A program made the position numbers and the translations under genes. Below are positions 1 to 11,348 of a stretch of 64,000 bases of DNA, piece after piece; position 1 is the stretch's first letter, and every line of letters begins with the position of its first letter. The DNA lies in assembly GCF_003253705.1 (NCBI RefSeq), contig NZ_QKYU01000014.1, positions 1 to 64,000 of the forward strand, in the 5' to 3' direction. The DNA is from Humitalea rosea. Its GTDB lineage: Bacteria > Pseudomonadota > Alphaproteobacteria > Acetobacterales > Acetobacteraceae. Under the pieces are notes generated by a model. It ran no database searches. It was not told the DNA's origin and worked only from the letters and a program-made list of their open reading frames with translations.

Positions 1-237
1 CCAACATAGAAACACCAGCCGCGCATCCCACCCCTTAATAAAGGTAGAATACATCCACCAGAACATGAACCAGTCAGCCCCAAGTCAACCCACACCAGGC
101 CAACCAGAACTTGCAAGTTCCTTCCAGAAAACCGATCCACAAGGTCAAACAGCAATTCCGAAGCGCGCCTATACTTGGCCGGGTAGGCCGTGTCTAGCCA
201 CTCATTCGGAGACTTCCCCGACCGATTTTGCGGCGGG
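1..237 (-). other. Probable rRNA operon leader (transcribed leftwards, off the window)
   Basis: No credible protein gene lies in 1-415. Read on the minus strand, this stretch follows two sigma-70-like promoters and contains an element closely resembling the boxA antitermination sequence of alphaproteobacterial rrn leaders. It is also visibly less GC-rich than the genes around it, as rrn leaders often are. The inference is that a 16S rRNA gene begins just beyond position 1 on the minus strand. No part of the 16S gene itself (for example the AGAGTTTGAT start) is visible, so the assignment rests on the leader signals alone. Confidence 0.5.
135..154 (-). promoter_or_regulatory. boxA-like antitermination element
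   Basis: The minus strand reads TGCTGTTTGACCTTGTGGAT. Alphaproteobacterial rRNA leaders and 16S-23S spacers carry a boxA resembling TGCTCTTTGACATTGTGAAT, recognised by NusB/S10, and the match here is high. Its place about 80-100 nt downstream of a promoter pointing the same way fits an rrn leader. Confidence 0.5.
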
Positions 238-243
238 GGAGAG

Positions 244-272
244 AATCTAACCGCACCAGTCGGTGGGGTCAA
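244..272 (-). promoter_or_regulatory. Candidate rrn-proximal sigma-70 promoter (P2)
   Basis: On the minus strand TTGACC and TAGATT are separated by exactly 17 nt, close to the TTGACA/TATAAT consensus. The expected transcription start is near 237, reading towards the boxA-like element and the left edge of the window. Confidence 0.5.
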
Positions 273-303
273 GTCCTTTCTTTCGCCGCCCGGTCTGGGG
301 CGC

Positions 304-338
304 CACCGGAGCGGAAGGTTGTGCCCTCCGCTTCGGTG
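304..338 (-). terminator. Stem-loop downstream of clpB
   Basis: CACCGGAGCGGA at 304-315 pairs with TCCGCTTCGGTG at 327-338. That gives a 12-bp stem with one G-T wobble and an 11-nt loop. It lies 77 bp past the clpB stop and is well placed to end the clpB transcript before the putative rrn promoter. No T-run follows on the minus strand, so it may be a Rho-assisted or processing structure and not a classical intrinsic terminator. Confidence 0.4.
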
Positions 339-344
339 AGGCGG

Positions 345-373
345 TGTTTAGGCTGACTGTTCGATACTGTCAA
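345..373 (-). promoter_or_regulatory. Candidate upstream promoter (P1)
   Basis: On the minus strand a perfect TTGACA -35 box is followed after 17 nt by TAAACA, a weak -10 box with 3 of 6 matches. Tandem promoters are common for rRNA operons. The predicted start, near 338, would place the 304-338 hairpin at the very 5' end of the transcript, which weakens the case. Confidence 0.3.
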
Positions 374-415
374 ATGCTTGAAACCAAGGGTTCCTGATTT
401 CAGTCGTATGACAGC

Positions 416-2986
<2,571 letters not shown>

Positions 2987-3106
2987 ATCCGTCCCTCATG
3001 ATGGAGGCGACCGGAGGTGCCGCCCCTCAGGAGGCAACGGCATCTCCACTGTCCGTGCATTGATCTGGTAACTGACTGCCCAGGCATTCAAGGGGAAACA
3101 CCATTC

Positions 3107-3862
3107 ATGCGGATCGAGCAGCTGTACCGCTACCCCGTGAAGGGGTTGACCGCCGAGGCGCTGGAGGAGGTGGTCGTGGAGGAAGGGCAGACCCTGCCGC
3201 ACGACCGGCGCTTTGCCCTGGCCCAGGGGGATTCGGGCTTCGACCCCGAGGCGCCCCGGTTCCGGCCGAAGCAGAATTTCGCCTGCCTGATGGCGAATGC
3301 GAAGGTCGCACTGGTGCAGGCCGGGTTCGACCCACGCAGCGGCATCCTGGCCCTGGCGGCCCCTGGGCGCGCGCCCCTGGCCGCCCAGGCCACGACGCCC
3401 GAGGGCCGCGCCGAGATCGCCGTCTGGCTGAGCGAATTCCTGGCGGATGAGGCGCGCGGGACCATGACGTTCGTGGAAGCGCCGGGCCATGCCTTCACCG
3501 ATCAGGTGAAGAAGGGCGTCTCACTGATCAACATGGCCAGCCTGCATGCGCTGGAAGCGGCGATCGGGCGGAAGCTGGACCCGCTCCGGTTCCGCGCCAA
3601 CATCTACTTCACCGGCCTGCCGGCCTGGGCGGAGTTCGACTGGATTGGCAGCCGGATCCAGGCCGGGGGCGCGACCTTGGAGGTGTTCAAGCGCACCATC
3701 CGCTGCCCCGCGACGCAGGTCGATCTGGCGACCGGCACCCGTGACCTGGATATCCCGGCGCTGATGCGGCAGCACTTCGGCCATGCCGACCTGGGCGTGC
3801 ATGCGACCGTGGTGGAAAGCGGCCGCATCGCGCGCGGCGATGCGATCGAACGCCTGCCCTGA
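3107..3862 (+). CDS. MOSC domain-containing molybdenum cofactor-binding protein
   Basis: A 251-residue cytoplasmic protein with an N-terminal MOSC_N beta-barrel (MRIEQLYRYPVKGLT) and a C-terminal MOSC domain. It is in the YcbX/mARC family, which binds molybdenum cofactor through a conserved cysteine and reduces N-hydroxylated compounds. The likely ligand cysteine is in KRTIRCPATQVD, preceded by the family FRANIY motif. I chose ATG 3107 over the upstream in-frame start because AGGGGAA sits 8-10 nt before it and homology to the family begins there. No electron-transfer (2Fe-2S) domain is attached, so a separate redox partner is needed if it is an mARC-like reductase. Its substrate is unknown. 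The palindrome array begins 11 bp after the stop. Confidence 0.85.
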   Translation: MRIEQLYRYPVKGLTAEALEEVVVEEGQTLPHDRRFALAQGDSGFDPEAPRFRPKQNFACLMANAKVALVQAGFDPRSGILALAAPGRAPLAAQATTPEGRAEIAVWLSEFLADEARGTMTFVEAPGHAFTDQVKKGVSLINMASLHALEAAIGRKLDPLRFRANIYFTGLPAWAEFDWIGSRIQAGGATLEVFKRTIRCPATQVDLATGTRDLDIPALMRQHFGHADLGVHATVVESGRIARGDAIERLP

Positions 3863-3872
3863 TGGAAGAAGC

Positions 3873-4015
3873 GGCCAAGCCTCAGGCTTGGCCCCAAAAA
3901 CCCGAAAGAGACGGCCAAGCCTCAGGCTTGGCCCCAAAAAACCCGAAAGAGACGGCCAAGCCTCAGGCTTGGCCCCAAAAAACCCGAAAGAGACGGCCAA
4001 GCCTCAGGCTTGGCC
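3873..4015. repeat. Four tandem 21-bp palindromes with A-rich linkers (REP-like)
   Basis: A perfect palindrome, GGCCAAGCCT and its reverse complement around a central C, occurs at 3873-3893, 3913-3933, 3954-3974 and 3995-4015. The linkers are near-identical (ccaaaaaacccgaaagagac, with A5 or A6). The period is 40-41 bp. The last copy overlaps the stop codon of the DUF4167 gene on the minus strand, and the first begins 11 bp after the MOSC stop, so the array fills the whole convergent intergenic space. It may act as a bidirectional terminator or 3'-end stabiliser. The T6 tract on the minus strand starts about 12 nt after each stem, which is too far for a textbook intrinsic terminator. Confidence 0.95.
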
Positions 4016-4573
4016 GTGGGGCTCCATCTGCTCATCCTGATCGCCGTTGCCGCCGCTCAGGTCCTGAATCTCGATCTGGCCGTGGGACCGTTGGCCCTCA
4101 TTCTGCTGCCCGTTCTGGGGCTGGCCATTCTGGGGCTGGCCGTTCTGAGGCTGGTCGTTCTGGTAACCGTCCTGGTCGCCCGGCTGCTCCGGCCCATTGC
4201 GCCAGCGGCCCTGCTGCTGCTGCGCCGCCGCCTGCTGCGGGGCGTGCTGGGTCGCGGCCTGGGCCATGGCGTTCAGGATACGGAAATAATGCTCGGCGTG
4301 CTGGAAGTAGGATTCCGCCATCACCCGATCGCCGGCACCGGTCGCGTCGCGGCCGACCTGGAGATACTTCTCGAAAAGCTGCTGCGCGGTGCCGCGCATC
4401 CGCATATCGGGGCCGCTGCTGTCGAAAACATGGTTCCGGTTGAGGGGCTGCTGTCCGCCGCCGCTCTGCCCGGCGTGACGGTAGGCGCCACCGCCAGCAC
4501 CGCCGCCGCTGCCACCACCACCGCCCCCGCCGTGGCGATTTCCGCCGCGGCCGCGCATGCGCTTCATGTTCAT
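4004..4573 (-). CDS. DUF4167 protein (Gly/Arg- and Gln-rich)
   Basis: A 189-residue alphaproteobacterial DUF4167 protein of unknown biochemical role. After the start comes a basic, glycine-rich tail (RGRGGNRH followed by Gly runs, about 4-30), then the conserved core with HVFDSSGPDMRMRG and a helical part (QQLFEKYLQVGRDA ... ESYFQHAEHYFRIL, about 45-105). A low-complexity Q/N-rich C-terminus follows, with PQNGQ repeated several times, and it ends acidic. RG-rich tails often bind RNA; that is an inference here. I chose ATG 4573 (MNMKRMRG); ATG 4567 is the alternative. Neither has a strong ribosome-binding site, and the longer upstream frame is unlikely because conservation begins at MKRMRG. 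Its neighbours clpB and prmC/prfA are the usual ones in alphaproteobacteria. Confidence 0.88.
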   Translation of the reverse strand: MNMKRMRGRGGNRHGGGGGGGSGGGAGGGAYRHAGQSGGGQQPLNRNHVFDSSGPDMRMRGTAQQLFEKYLQVGRDATGAGDRVMAESYFQHAEHYFRILNAMAQAATQHAPQQAAAQQQQGRWRNGPEQPGDQDGYQNDQPQNGQPQNGQPQNGQQNEGQRSHGQIEIQDLSGGNGDQDEQMEPHGQA

Positions 4574-4666
4574 CGTGGTCTGGTTCGCCGCTCTGTGCCC
4601 TGCCACGCCGGCGCGCATCGCGCGCATCGGGAGGGGCTTCGTTGATACCCGAGTTGGGAGAATCGT

Positions 4667-4738
4667 ATTGGGGTCGTCAATACGGCCTGCCGGTTCGGCG
4701 AGGATGGGGCGGCTCCCGCAGGATCGAACGACCCCGAT
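4667..4738. repeat. Interrupted inverted repeat upstream of the DUF4167 gene
   Basis: ATTGGGGTCGT (4667-4677) pairs with ACGACCCCGAT (4728-4738). Inside them CCTGC (4686-4690) pairs with GCAGG (4718-4722). Together they form a two-part stem with an internal loop in the 224-bp gap between prmC and DUF4167. It could be a 5' leader structure of the DUF4167 transcript or a terminator of prmC. No T-run follows on either strand. I see nothing else in 4574-4797. Confidence 0.35.
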
Positions 4739-4797
4739 AGCCCCGGACAACAAGCCTCGCCTGCCTAGCGGGGGAATCCCCTCACCGCGACGCCACC

Positions 4798-5682
4798 CTA
4801 TCGGCCCAGGCCTGCGTCCGCAAACGGTTTTCTCAACAAAACTGCCCTGTCGTGACCGCCTAGGTCGGCCCGCGCCTCGCCGGAGACCAGCCCGGCCGCC
4901 GTGGCGATGGCCTCCACCGCCGCGCGCTGCCCGGCGCCGAGTTCCAGCACCGCCACCCCGCCCGGCACCAGCAGGTCCGGCAGCTGCGCGCAGACGGCGC
5001 GATAGGCGACCAGCCCATCCGCCCCGCCGTCCAGCGCCGAGGCCGGTTCGTAGCGCGCGACACCGGGTTCCAGGCCGGGGATGGCCTCGGCCTCGATATA
5101 GGGCGGGTTGCAGAGGATCAGGTCGAAGCCTCCCGCCAGCGCCGCCCCCCAATCCCCGGCGAGGAAGGCGGCGCGGTCGCCGAGCCCATTGGCCACGGCA
5201 TTATCCCGCGCGAGGGCGGCGACCGCAGGCACCCGGTCGATCCCGATCCCGAAGGCGCCCGGCCGTTCGGCCAGCACCGCCAGCAGCAGCGCGCCGGTGC
5301 CGGTGCCCAGATCCAGGACGCGACGGGGCTCGGGGGCCACCTCCAGCGCCAGTTCCACCAGGGATTCGCTGTCGGGGCGCGGGATCAGCGTGGCGGGGGA
5401 GACGGCGAGGTCCAGCGACCAGAACCCCTGCCGGCCGAGCAGATAGGCCATCGGCTCATCGGCCAGCCGCCGCTTCAACAGGCCGCCGAACGCCGCCACC
5501 GCCGCGTCCGGCACGGTCTGGCGTGGGTCGCGCAGCAGCGCGTCGGGGGTGGTGGCCATGGCGTGGGCGAGCAGCGCGCGGGCTTCTGCGCGCGGATTGT
5601 CCACCGCCGCCGCGCGCAAGACCTGCCCGGCCTGGCAGAGGAAGGCGCCCACCGTCCCGCCAGGGTCGGTGCAGGGGGTCAC
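4798..5682 (-). CDS. prmC: Release factor glutamine N5-methyltransferase PrmC
   Basis: Methylates the GGQ glutamine of peptide-chain release factors with S-adenosylmethionine, which speeds termination. At 294 residues the length is typical. It has an N-terminal helical domain (about 1-90) and a Rossmann methyltransferase domain with the SAM loop LDLGTGTGA (about 123-131). The NPPY motif at 192-195 binds the substrate glutamine. The start is GTG at 5682, overlapping the prfA stop as GTGA, so the enzyme is translationally coupled to its own substrate, RF1. Confidence 0.96.
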   Translation of the reverse strand: MTPCTDPGGTVGAFLCQAGQVLRAAAVDNPRAEARALLAHAMATTPDALLRDPRQTVPDAAVAAFGGLLKRRLADEPMAYLLGRQGFWSLDLAVSPATLIPRPDSESLVELALEVAPEPRRVLDLGTGTGALLLAVLAERPGAFGIGIDRVPAVAALARDNAVANGLGDRAAFLAGDWGAALAGGFDLILCNPPYIEAEAIPGLEPGVARYEPASALDGGADGLVAYRAVCAQLPDLLVPGGVAVLELGAGQRAAVEAIATAAGLVSGEARADLGGHDRAVLLRKPFADAGLGR

Positions 5683-6734
5683 ACGCCCTCGGCGGCCAGG
5701 CGGGCGGCCTCATCCTCGGCGGTCAAAGCGTCGATGATCTCGTCCAACTCGCCCAGCATGACCCGGTCGATCTTGTGCAAGGTCAGGCCGATGCGGTGGT
5801 CGGTGACGCGGCCTTGCGGGAAGTTATAGGTGCGGATGCGTTCGCTGCGGTCGCCGGTGCCGATCTGGCCGCGGCGATCGGCGGCACGGGTATCGGCCAG
5901 GCGCGACCGCTGCTGCTCGAACATCCGGGCGCGCAGGATCTTCATGGCCTTGGCGCGGTTCTTGTGCTGGCTGCGCTCCTCCTGCATCGCCACCACGATC
6001 CCGGTCGGCAGATGGGTGATGCGCACGGCGCTGTCGGTCTTGTTCACATGCTGCCCGCCGGCGCCCGAGGCGCGGTAGGTGTCGATCCGCAGATCATTGT
6101 CGTTGATCTGCACGTCCACCTCCTCGGCTTCCGGCAGCACGGCGACGGTCACGGTCGAGGTATGGATGCGCCCCTGGGTTTCGGTGGAGGGCACCCGCTG
6201 CACCCGATGCACGCCGCTTTCGAACTTCAGCTTGGCGAAAACGCCCTTGCCGCCGATTTCGGCGGTGCCGCCCTTCAGCCCGCCGAGTTCGGTCTCGTCG
6301 TATTCCAGCACCTCGAAGGTCCAGCGCCGGTTTTCGGCGTAGCGGCGATAGGCGCCGAACAGCTCCGCCGCGAACAGCCCCGCCTCATCCCCGCCCGCCG
6401 CCGGGCGGATTTCCAGGATGGCGTTGCGCTCATCGGCCAGGTCGCGCGGCAGCAGCATCAGCCGCACCTCGCGTTCCAGCGCCGGCAAGGTTTTTTCGAT
6501 GTCGGCGAGGTCGGCCTCGGCCAGTTCCCGCATCTCGGGGTCGTCCAGCATCGCGCGGGCCTCGTCCCGCGCCTGTTCGGCGGCGCGCAGGGCGTTCACG
6601 CGCGCGACCAGCGGTTCGAGGTCGGACAGTTCCTTGGACAGCGTGCCCACGCGGGCGCCATCGGCGGTCTCCAGGCTCGCGCGCAATTCCTCGGCGCGCG
6701 AGACCAGCACGTCCAGCTTGTCCGCGAGGCTCAT
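5679..6734 (-). CDS. prfA: Peptide chain release factor 1
   Basis: Recognises UAA and UAG in the ribosomal A site and triggers peptidyl-tRNA hydrolysis. The 351 residues include the tripeptide anticodon P-S-T at 182-184 (RF1 type; RF2 has SPF) and GGQ at 226-228 within [14 protein letters not shown]. Its ATG overlaps the hisS stop by 4 nt (ATGA) and its stop overlaps prmC by 4 nt, so hisS-prfA-prmC is one translationally coupled unit. Confidence 0.98.
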   Translation of the reverse strand: MSLADKLDVLVSRAEELRASLETADGARVGTLSKELSDLEPLVARVNALRAAEQARDEARAMLDDPEMRELAEADLADIEKTLPALEREVRLMLLPRDLADERNAILEIRPAAGGDEAGLFAAELFGAYRRYAENRRWTFEVLEYDETELGGLKGGTAEIGGKGVFAKLKFESGVHRVQRVPSTETQGRIHTSTVTVAVLPEAEEVDVQINDNDLRIDTYRASGAGGQHVNKTDSAVRITHLPTGIVVAMQEERSQHKNRAKAMKILRARMFEQQRSRLADTRAADRRGQIGTGDRSERIRTYNFPQGRVTDHRIGLTLHKIDRVMLGELDEIIDALTAEDEAARLAAEGV

Positions 6735-7969
6735 CGCAACAGCGCGGCCAGCTCCGCCAACGGCACCAGCATCTGTTCGCCGGTGGTGAGGTCCTTCAGC
6801 TGGGCATTGCCGGCGGCGACCTCATCCTCACCCAGGATGACGGCGGCGCGGGCGCCGATCCGGTTGGCGCGTTCCATGCGGCGTTTCATATTGCCCTTAT
6901 AGCCGATTTCCGCCGCGATCCCCGCCGAACGCAGCAGCCGCAAGGCGGCCAGGGCCTGGGGCTCCTGCGCCTCGGTCACCGGGATCACCGCCACGGGGCG
7001 CGGGGCGGGGGGGGCTTCGGGCAGCAGCATGGACAGGCGCTCGACGCCCGCGGCCCAGCCGACGGAAGGGGTGGCGGGGCCGCCCATCTCCTCGACCAGA
7101 CCATCGTAGCGGCCGCCGGCCATGACCGTGCCCTGGGCGCCGAGGCGGTCGGTCACGAATTCAAAGGCGGTGTGGCTGTAGTAGTCGAGGCCCCGCACGA
7201 TCCGCGGGTTTTCCCGCCAGGGCACCGCGAAGGCGGTGAGGTAGCCGGTGACGGCGGCGTAGAAGGCGGCAGCGCTCGCGGTCAGATAGGGGTGGATGTC
7301 GGGGGCGGTGGCGACGATTTTCCGGTCGCCCTCATCCTTGCTGTCCAGGATGCGCAGCGGGTTCTTGGCGAGCCGCACCTGGCTGTCGGCCGAAAGCGCC
7401 GTGGCATGGGCGGAAAAATGCGCGACCAGAGCCTCGCGATAGGCGTCGCGGCTTTCCGCATCGCCCAAAGTGTTCACCTCCAGCACCACGCCCTCGGTCA
7501 TGCCGAGCGCCTGCTGGATGTGCCAGCCACAGGCGATCACCTCGGCATCCGCCAAGGGTTCGGCCGCACCCAGGATTTCGCAGCCGATCTGGTGGAACTG
7601 GCGGTAGCGGCCCTTCTGGGGGCGCTCATAGCGGAACATCGGGCCGGCGTAGAACACTTTTCGGGGCAAATTCGCCTGGGCCAAGCCGTTGGAGACCAAA
7701 GCGCGGCAGACGCCGGCGGTGTTCTCTGGCCGCAAGGTCAGGCTGTCGCCGCCACGGTCGGTGAAGGAATACATCTCCTTGGACACCACATCCGAGGTGT
7801 CGCCGAGTCCGCGCGAAAACACGCGGGTGTCCTCGAAGATCGGGGTGGTCCATTCCTCGAAGCCGTAAAGGGCGGCGATGCGGCGGGCGGTGTCGATGAC
7901 CTGGGTGTGGCGCCGCTGGTCCTCGCCGATCAGGTCGCGGGTGCCTCGGACAGGTTGGAGCTTTTCCAT
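6731..7969 (-). CDS. hisS: Histidyl-tRNA synthetase
   Basis: Class II aminoacyl-tRNA synthetase that charges tRNA-His in the cytoplasm. The 412-residue length is normal. Class II motif 2 lies around 108-131 ([11 protein letters not shown]), and the histidine-specific loop [13 protein letters not shown] is at 259-271. The C-terminal anticodon-binding domain is about 325-412 (VIPVTEAQ ... [11 protein letters not shown]). The start [12 protein letters not shown] is the canonical N-terminus. ispG is 44 bp upstream on the same strand. Confidence 0.98.
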   Translation of the reverse strand: MEKLQPVRGTRDLIGEDQRRHTQVIDTARRIAALYGFEEWTTPIFEDTRVFSRGLGDTSDVVSKEMYSFTDRGGDSLTLRPENTAGVCRALVSNGLAQANLPRKVFYAGPMFRYERPQKGRYRQFHQIGCEILGAAEPLADAEVIACGWHIQQALGMTEGVVLEVNTLGDAESRDAYREALVAHFSAHATALSADSQVRLAKNPLRILDSKDEGDRKIVATAPDIHPYLTASAAAFYAAVTGYLTAFAVPWRENPRIVRGLDYYSHTAFEFVTDRLGAQGTVMAGGRYDGLVEEMGGPATPSVGWAAGVERLSMLLPEAPPAPRPVAVIPVTEAQEPQALAALRLLRSAGIAAEIGYKGNMKRRMERANRIGARAAVILGEDEVAAGNAQLKDLTTGEQMLVPLAELAALLR

Positions 7970-8013
7970 GGGCGGGCGTTAGCGCCGGGATGGCGCGGGG
8001 GCAAGCGGGGGGG

Positions 8014-9138
8014 CTACTCCGCCGCCAGCTTCTCCGCCTCCTTGGCCGCCTTCATCACCGCAGCCCGCGCCTCAACCAGCCCGACGATGTGCTCCACCAT
8101 CTCCTCGGTCTTCACCGTATGGCTGGTCTTGCCCATGCCATAGACCATATGCGTCCCCGCCCCGCCGCCGGTCAGGCCGATATCGGTCATCAGCGCCTCG
8201 CCCGGCCCGTTCACCACGCAGCCGATGATCGACAGGCTGATCGGCTGGTCGATATGCGCGAGGCGCTCCTCCAGCTTTTCGACCGTGCGGATCACGTCAA
8301 ACCCCTGCCTGGCGCAGGAGGGGCAGGAAATCACCCGCACCCCGCGGTGGCGGATGCCGAGCGACTTCAGCATCTCCCAGCCGACATGCACCTCTTCCGC
8401 CGGCTCCGCCGACAGCGACACGCGCAGGGTATCCCCGATGCCCGCCCAGAGCAGCGAGCCCAGCCCGATCGCGGATTTCACGGTGCCGGTGCGTTTGCCG
8501 CCCGCCTCGGTGATGCCGATGTGCAGCGGGTGGTCGCAGACCTCGGCCAGCTGCTGGTAGGCCGCGACCGCGAGGAAGACGTCGGACGCCTTCACGCTGA
8601 TCTTGAACTCGTGGAAATCCAGCTCCTGCAAATGGGCGGCGTGCCACAGCGCGGATTCGACCAGCGCCTCCGGGTTCGGCTCGCCGTATTTTTCCAGCAG
8701 ATGCCGCTCCAGCGAGCCCGCATTCACCCCGATGCGGATCGAGCAGCCATAATCGCGCGCCGCCTGCACCACCTCCTTCACCCGCTCCTTCGAGCCGATG
8801 TTGCCGGGATTGATGCGCAGGCAGGCGGCACCGGCGCGGGCGGCCTCGATGGCGCGGCGGTAGTGGAAATGGATGTCGGCGATGATCGGGACATTCACCT
8901 CCCGCACGATCTCCGCCAGTGCGGCGGTCGATTCCTCGGTCGGGCAGGAGACACGGACGATGTCCACGCCGGCGATCTCCGACAGCCGGATCTGGGCGAT
9001 GGTCGCCGCGGCATCCTCGGTCGGCGTATTGGTCATGGTCTGGACGGTGATGGGCGCATCCCCGCCCACCGGCACTTTTCCGACCATGATCTGCCGGGAC
9101 TTGCGGCGGATAATCTGCTGGTAGGGACGGTAGGACAT
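8014..9138 (-). CDS. ispG: 4-hydroxy-3-methylbut-2-en-1-yl diphosphate synthase IspG
   Basis: Radical-type [4Fe-4S] enzyme of the MEP pathway that reductively opens 2-C-methyl-D-erythritol 2,4-cyclodiphosphate to HMBPP. With the start at ATG 9138 the protein has 374 residues: a TIM barrel first, then the cluster-binding domain. The cluster ligands are Cys272 and Cys275 ([10 protein letters not shown]) and Cys307 with Glu314 ([10 protein letters not shown]), as in bacterial two-domain IspG. I preferred 9138 (MSYRPYQQI) over the in-frame ATG at 9174 because GGAG lies 8 nt upstream and family homology starts there. It lies between rodZ and hisS. Confidence 0.97.
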   Translation of the reverse strand: MSYRPYQQIIRRKSRQIMVGKVPVGGDAPITVQTMTNTPTEDAAATIAQIRLSEIAGVDIVRVSCPTEESTAALAEIVREVNVPIIADIHFHYRRAIEAARAGAACLRINPGNIGSKERVKEVVQAARDYGCSIRIGVNAGSLERHLLEKYGEPNPEALVESALWHAAHLQELDFHEFKISVKASDVFLAVAAYQQLAEVCDHPLHIGITEAGGKRTGTVKSAIGLGSLLWAGIGDTLRVSLSAEPAEEVHVGWEMLKSLGIRHRGVRVISCPSCARQGFDVIRTVEKLEERLAHIDQPISLSIIGCVVNGPGEALMTDIGLTGGGAGTHMVYGMGKTSHTVKTEEMVEHIVGLVEARAAVMKAAKEAEKLAAE

Positions 9139-9215
9139 GCGGCCTGCTCCGATCACGCGCCCCCGATATGGCACCGGCAGGCTGACAACAGAAGGCGTGG
9201 CGCCGTGTTGGCGCC

Positions 9216-10247
9216 TCAGCGGGCGGCGGGGCGCGCCGCCTTCAGGGTATCGGGCACCAGCGGCACATCTCGCAGCACGCCATTGCGGCCTTCGAGCGCC
9301 TGGGTCACCTGGCCATCGACGATGACCTCCAGCGCCTGCGAGCGGCCGGTGGTCAGCACCAGGCCTTCGGTCGGCGGCACCTGGAAGCTTTCGCCCGCAC
9401 GCAGCACACGGTTCACGATGATCTGGCCGCTACGCGGGTCGCGCACCTGGATCCAGCACTCATCCTGCGCCTTGAGCGTGATGCGGGAGGCCAGGCTCGC
9501 CCCCACCGCGGGGGTCGCCGGCGGCGGAGCCGACGCGGCGACGGGGGCGGCGGGCGCCGGAACATTGGGGCCGGTCGGGACCAGCGTCCCGGCCGGGGCC
9601 GCGGCGGTCGAGCGCGGCGCCTGGCCAGCCGGCGTGGCACTGGCCGGCGTGGCACCGGGCGGCGTCGTTCCAGCGGGGGGTGGCGTCGCGGGGGCCGGAG
9701 GGCTGGGCGGCAGCAGCGCCGCAGTCCCGGTGGCTGGCATGCCCCCAGGGCCTGGCAGCGCCGGAAGCTGCGCGCCCTGGCGCGCCGTCTCCTCCAGCCG
9801 GGGCGGCAGGCTCGGCACGGTATCGACGGTGCGATTGGCCGAACCGCTCCACTGGTACCAGCCGACATAGGCGCCCACGACCAAAACCGCGCCGACCAGG
9901 ATCACGGCCCCGGCGGGCACGCCACGCTCGGGCACCGGCTCGGGGAAGACCAGTTCGCCGCGGGGGCGGGAGGCAGCACCGGCACCGTCGCGGAACCGGC
10001 GGATCATCTCATCGGCATCCAGCCCCATTTCGCGGGCATAGCTGCGGACGAAGCCGATGGCATAGGCGGTGCCCGGCAGGTCGCGGACGCGGCCTTCTTC
10101 CAGGGCGGCGATGTAGCGCCGGTTGATTCTCAGCCGGTCGGCCATCTCCTCCAGCGAGACGCCGAGGGACTCGCGCGCATCGCGCAACTCCTCGCCGACA
10201 CGGGCGGATTCGCCGGAATGAAGGTCGGGTCGCGCATTGCGCTTCAT
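9216..10247 (-). CDS. rodZ: RodZ-like membrane-anchored helix-turn-helix protein
   Basis: Cell-shape protein that links cytoplasmic MreB to the elongation machinery. About 343 residues. An N-terminal HTH_25 domain (about 15-80, [19 protein letters not shown]) is followed by one transmembrane helix at about 110-132 ([20 protein letters not shown]), a long Pro/Ala-rich periplasmic linker (about 145-260) and a C-terminal DUF4115 beta domain ([13 protein letters not shown] ... [18 protein letters not shown]). The start is uncertain. ATG 10247 is used here; a GTG at 10259 has AGGGAAG close upstream, and a TTG at 10295 is less likely. The order rodZ-ispG-hisS, as in enterobacteria, supports the call. 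Confidence 0.9.
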   Translation of the reverse strand: MKRNARPDLHSGESARVGEELRDARESLGVSLEEMADRLRINRRYIAALEEGRVRDLPGTAYAIGFVRSYAREMGLDADEMIRRFRDGAGAASRPRGELVFPEPVPERGVPAGAVILVGAVLVVGAYVGWYQWSGSANRTVDTVPSLPPRLEETARQGAQLPALPGPGGMPATGTAALLPPSPPAPATPPPAGTTPPGATPASATPAGQAPRSTAAAPAGTLVPTGPNVPAPAAPVAASAPPPATPAVGASLASRITLKAQDECWIQVRDPRSGQIIVNRVLRAGESFQVPPTEGLVLTTGRSQALEVIVDGQVTQALEGRNGVLRDVPLVPDTLKAARPAAR

Positions 10248-10322
10248 ATCGATGGCCACGGGGGCTTCCCTACTCCGAGAGGGGCCCGCGGGCAAACCGC
10301 AGGATGCTGCAATGCCGCGAAA

Positions 10323-11348
10323 TCATGCGTCCCGCGACATGAGGGCCGCAACCGCCTGGTCGATCAGCTCCGCCACGATCTCGGCGGCCGGGGCCTCACG
10401 GGTGACCATGCCGACGCTTTGCCCGGCCATGACGCTGCCGCCGTCCACATCGCCGTCGATCACGGCACGTCGGAGTGCGCCCGCCCAGAAGTGCTCGATG
10501 TCCAGCTGAGCGGCTTCCCTGGACAGCTCGCCGGACTGGAATTTCTGCAGCACGGCCGCCTGATGCGCCATGAAGCGCTTGGTCCCCTCATTCACCAGGG
10601 CCCGGACCGGGATCACCGGGAAGCGCTCGTCGATCTGCATGGTCGGCACCGCATCCCGCGCATTGCCGCGGATGAAGGCCTGCTTGAAGCGGGCATGGGC
10701 GATGCATTCGGTGGCGGTGACGAAGCGGGTGCCGAGCTGGGCGCCCGCCGCGCCCATCTCCAGATAGGCGAGGATCGCCTCGCCCCGCCCGATGCCGCCG
10801 GCGACGAAAATCGGCACGTCGCGCAGATGCGGCAAAATCTCCTGCGCCAGCACGTTCAGGGAAACGGGGCCGATATGGCCGCCGGCCTCGCTGCCCTCGA
10901 TGACCAGGGCATCGGCACCGGAGCGCACGAGCTTCTTGCCGAGCGACAGCGCGGGGGTGAAGCAGATGACGCGGGCCCCGCCCTCCTTGGCCGCCTTGAT
11001 CGCGGGGCCGGGCGGAATGCCGCCGGCGAAGACGATATGGGTGACCTTGGCCTCCAGGCAGACCTGCACCAGCTCCAGCAACTGCGGATGCATGGTGATC
11101 AGGTTCACGCCGAAGGGCTTTGTGGTCAGCGCCTGGGTGCCGGCGATCTCGGCGGCGAGGCGCTGCGGGTCCATGGCGCCACAGGCGATGACGCCGAAGG
11201 CCCCGGCGTTGGAAAGCGCGGCAACGAGATTGCGCTCGCTGACCCAGGACATCGCCCCGCCCAGCAAGGCATAGCGGCAGCCGAGGAAGTCCCGGCCCCG
11301 CGCCATCAGCTGGTCGAGCTTCGCGGCCGCCACAGCCCGGTCGGTCAC
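10323..11348 (-). CDS. Nitronate monooxygenase / 2-nitropropane dioxygenase family FMN protein
   Basis: A 341-residue TIM-barrel flavoprotein of the NMO family, which oxidises alkyl nitronates such as propionate 3-nitronate to carbonyl compounds and nitrite. Visible family features are the N-terminal LLGGAMSWVSERNLVAALSN, the GSEAGGHIGP loop that carries the catalytic histidine and phosphate-binding residues, and the FMN loop VAGGIGRGEAI. Some relatives are enoyl reductases (FabK-like), so the exact substrate is open. The start is GTG at 11348, overlapping the lysC stop as GTGA, which makes lysC-NMO a coupled pair. Its stop lies 75 bp before rodZ. Confidence 0.85.
   Translation of the reverse strand: MTDRAVAAAKLDQLMARGRDFLGCRYALLGGAMSWVSERNLVAALSNAGAFGVIACGAMDPQRLAAEIAGTQALTTKPFGVNLITMHPQLLELVQVCLEAKVTHIVFAGGIPPGPAIKAAKEGGARVICFTPALSLGKKLVRSGADALVIEGSEAGGHIGPVSLNVLAQEILPHLRDVPIFVAGGIGRGEAILAYLEMGAAGAQLGTRFVTATECIAHARFKQAFIRGNARDAVPTMQIDERFPVIPVRALVNEGTKRFMAHQAAVLQKFQSGELSREAAQLDIEHFWAGALRRAVIDGDVDGGSVMAGQSVGMVTREAPAAEIVAELIDQAVAALMSRDA

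Noticed and set aside
65-250. Short plus-strand open frame (61 codons)
   Set aside because: Low-complexity composition, no ribosome-binding site, and it runs antisense through the boxA-like element and promoter of the probable rrn leader.
3062-3093. Sigma-32 promoter for clpB (CCTTGAA ... CCAGATC)
   Set aside because: The -35 half is good, but the -10 half and spacing do not fit the alphaproteobacterial heat-shock consensus; kept only as a remark under clpB.
3873-4015. CRISPR array
   Set aside because: The period is 40-41 bp with identical linkers; there are no variable spacers and no cas genes.
4557-6902. 781-codon plus-strand open frame across prmC and prfA
   Set aside because: Antisense shadow; Arg/Pro-rich, spans several well-supported minus-strand genes.
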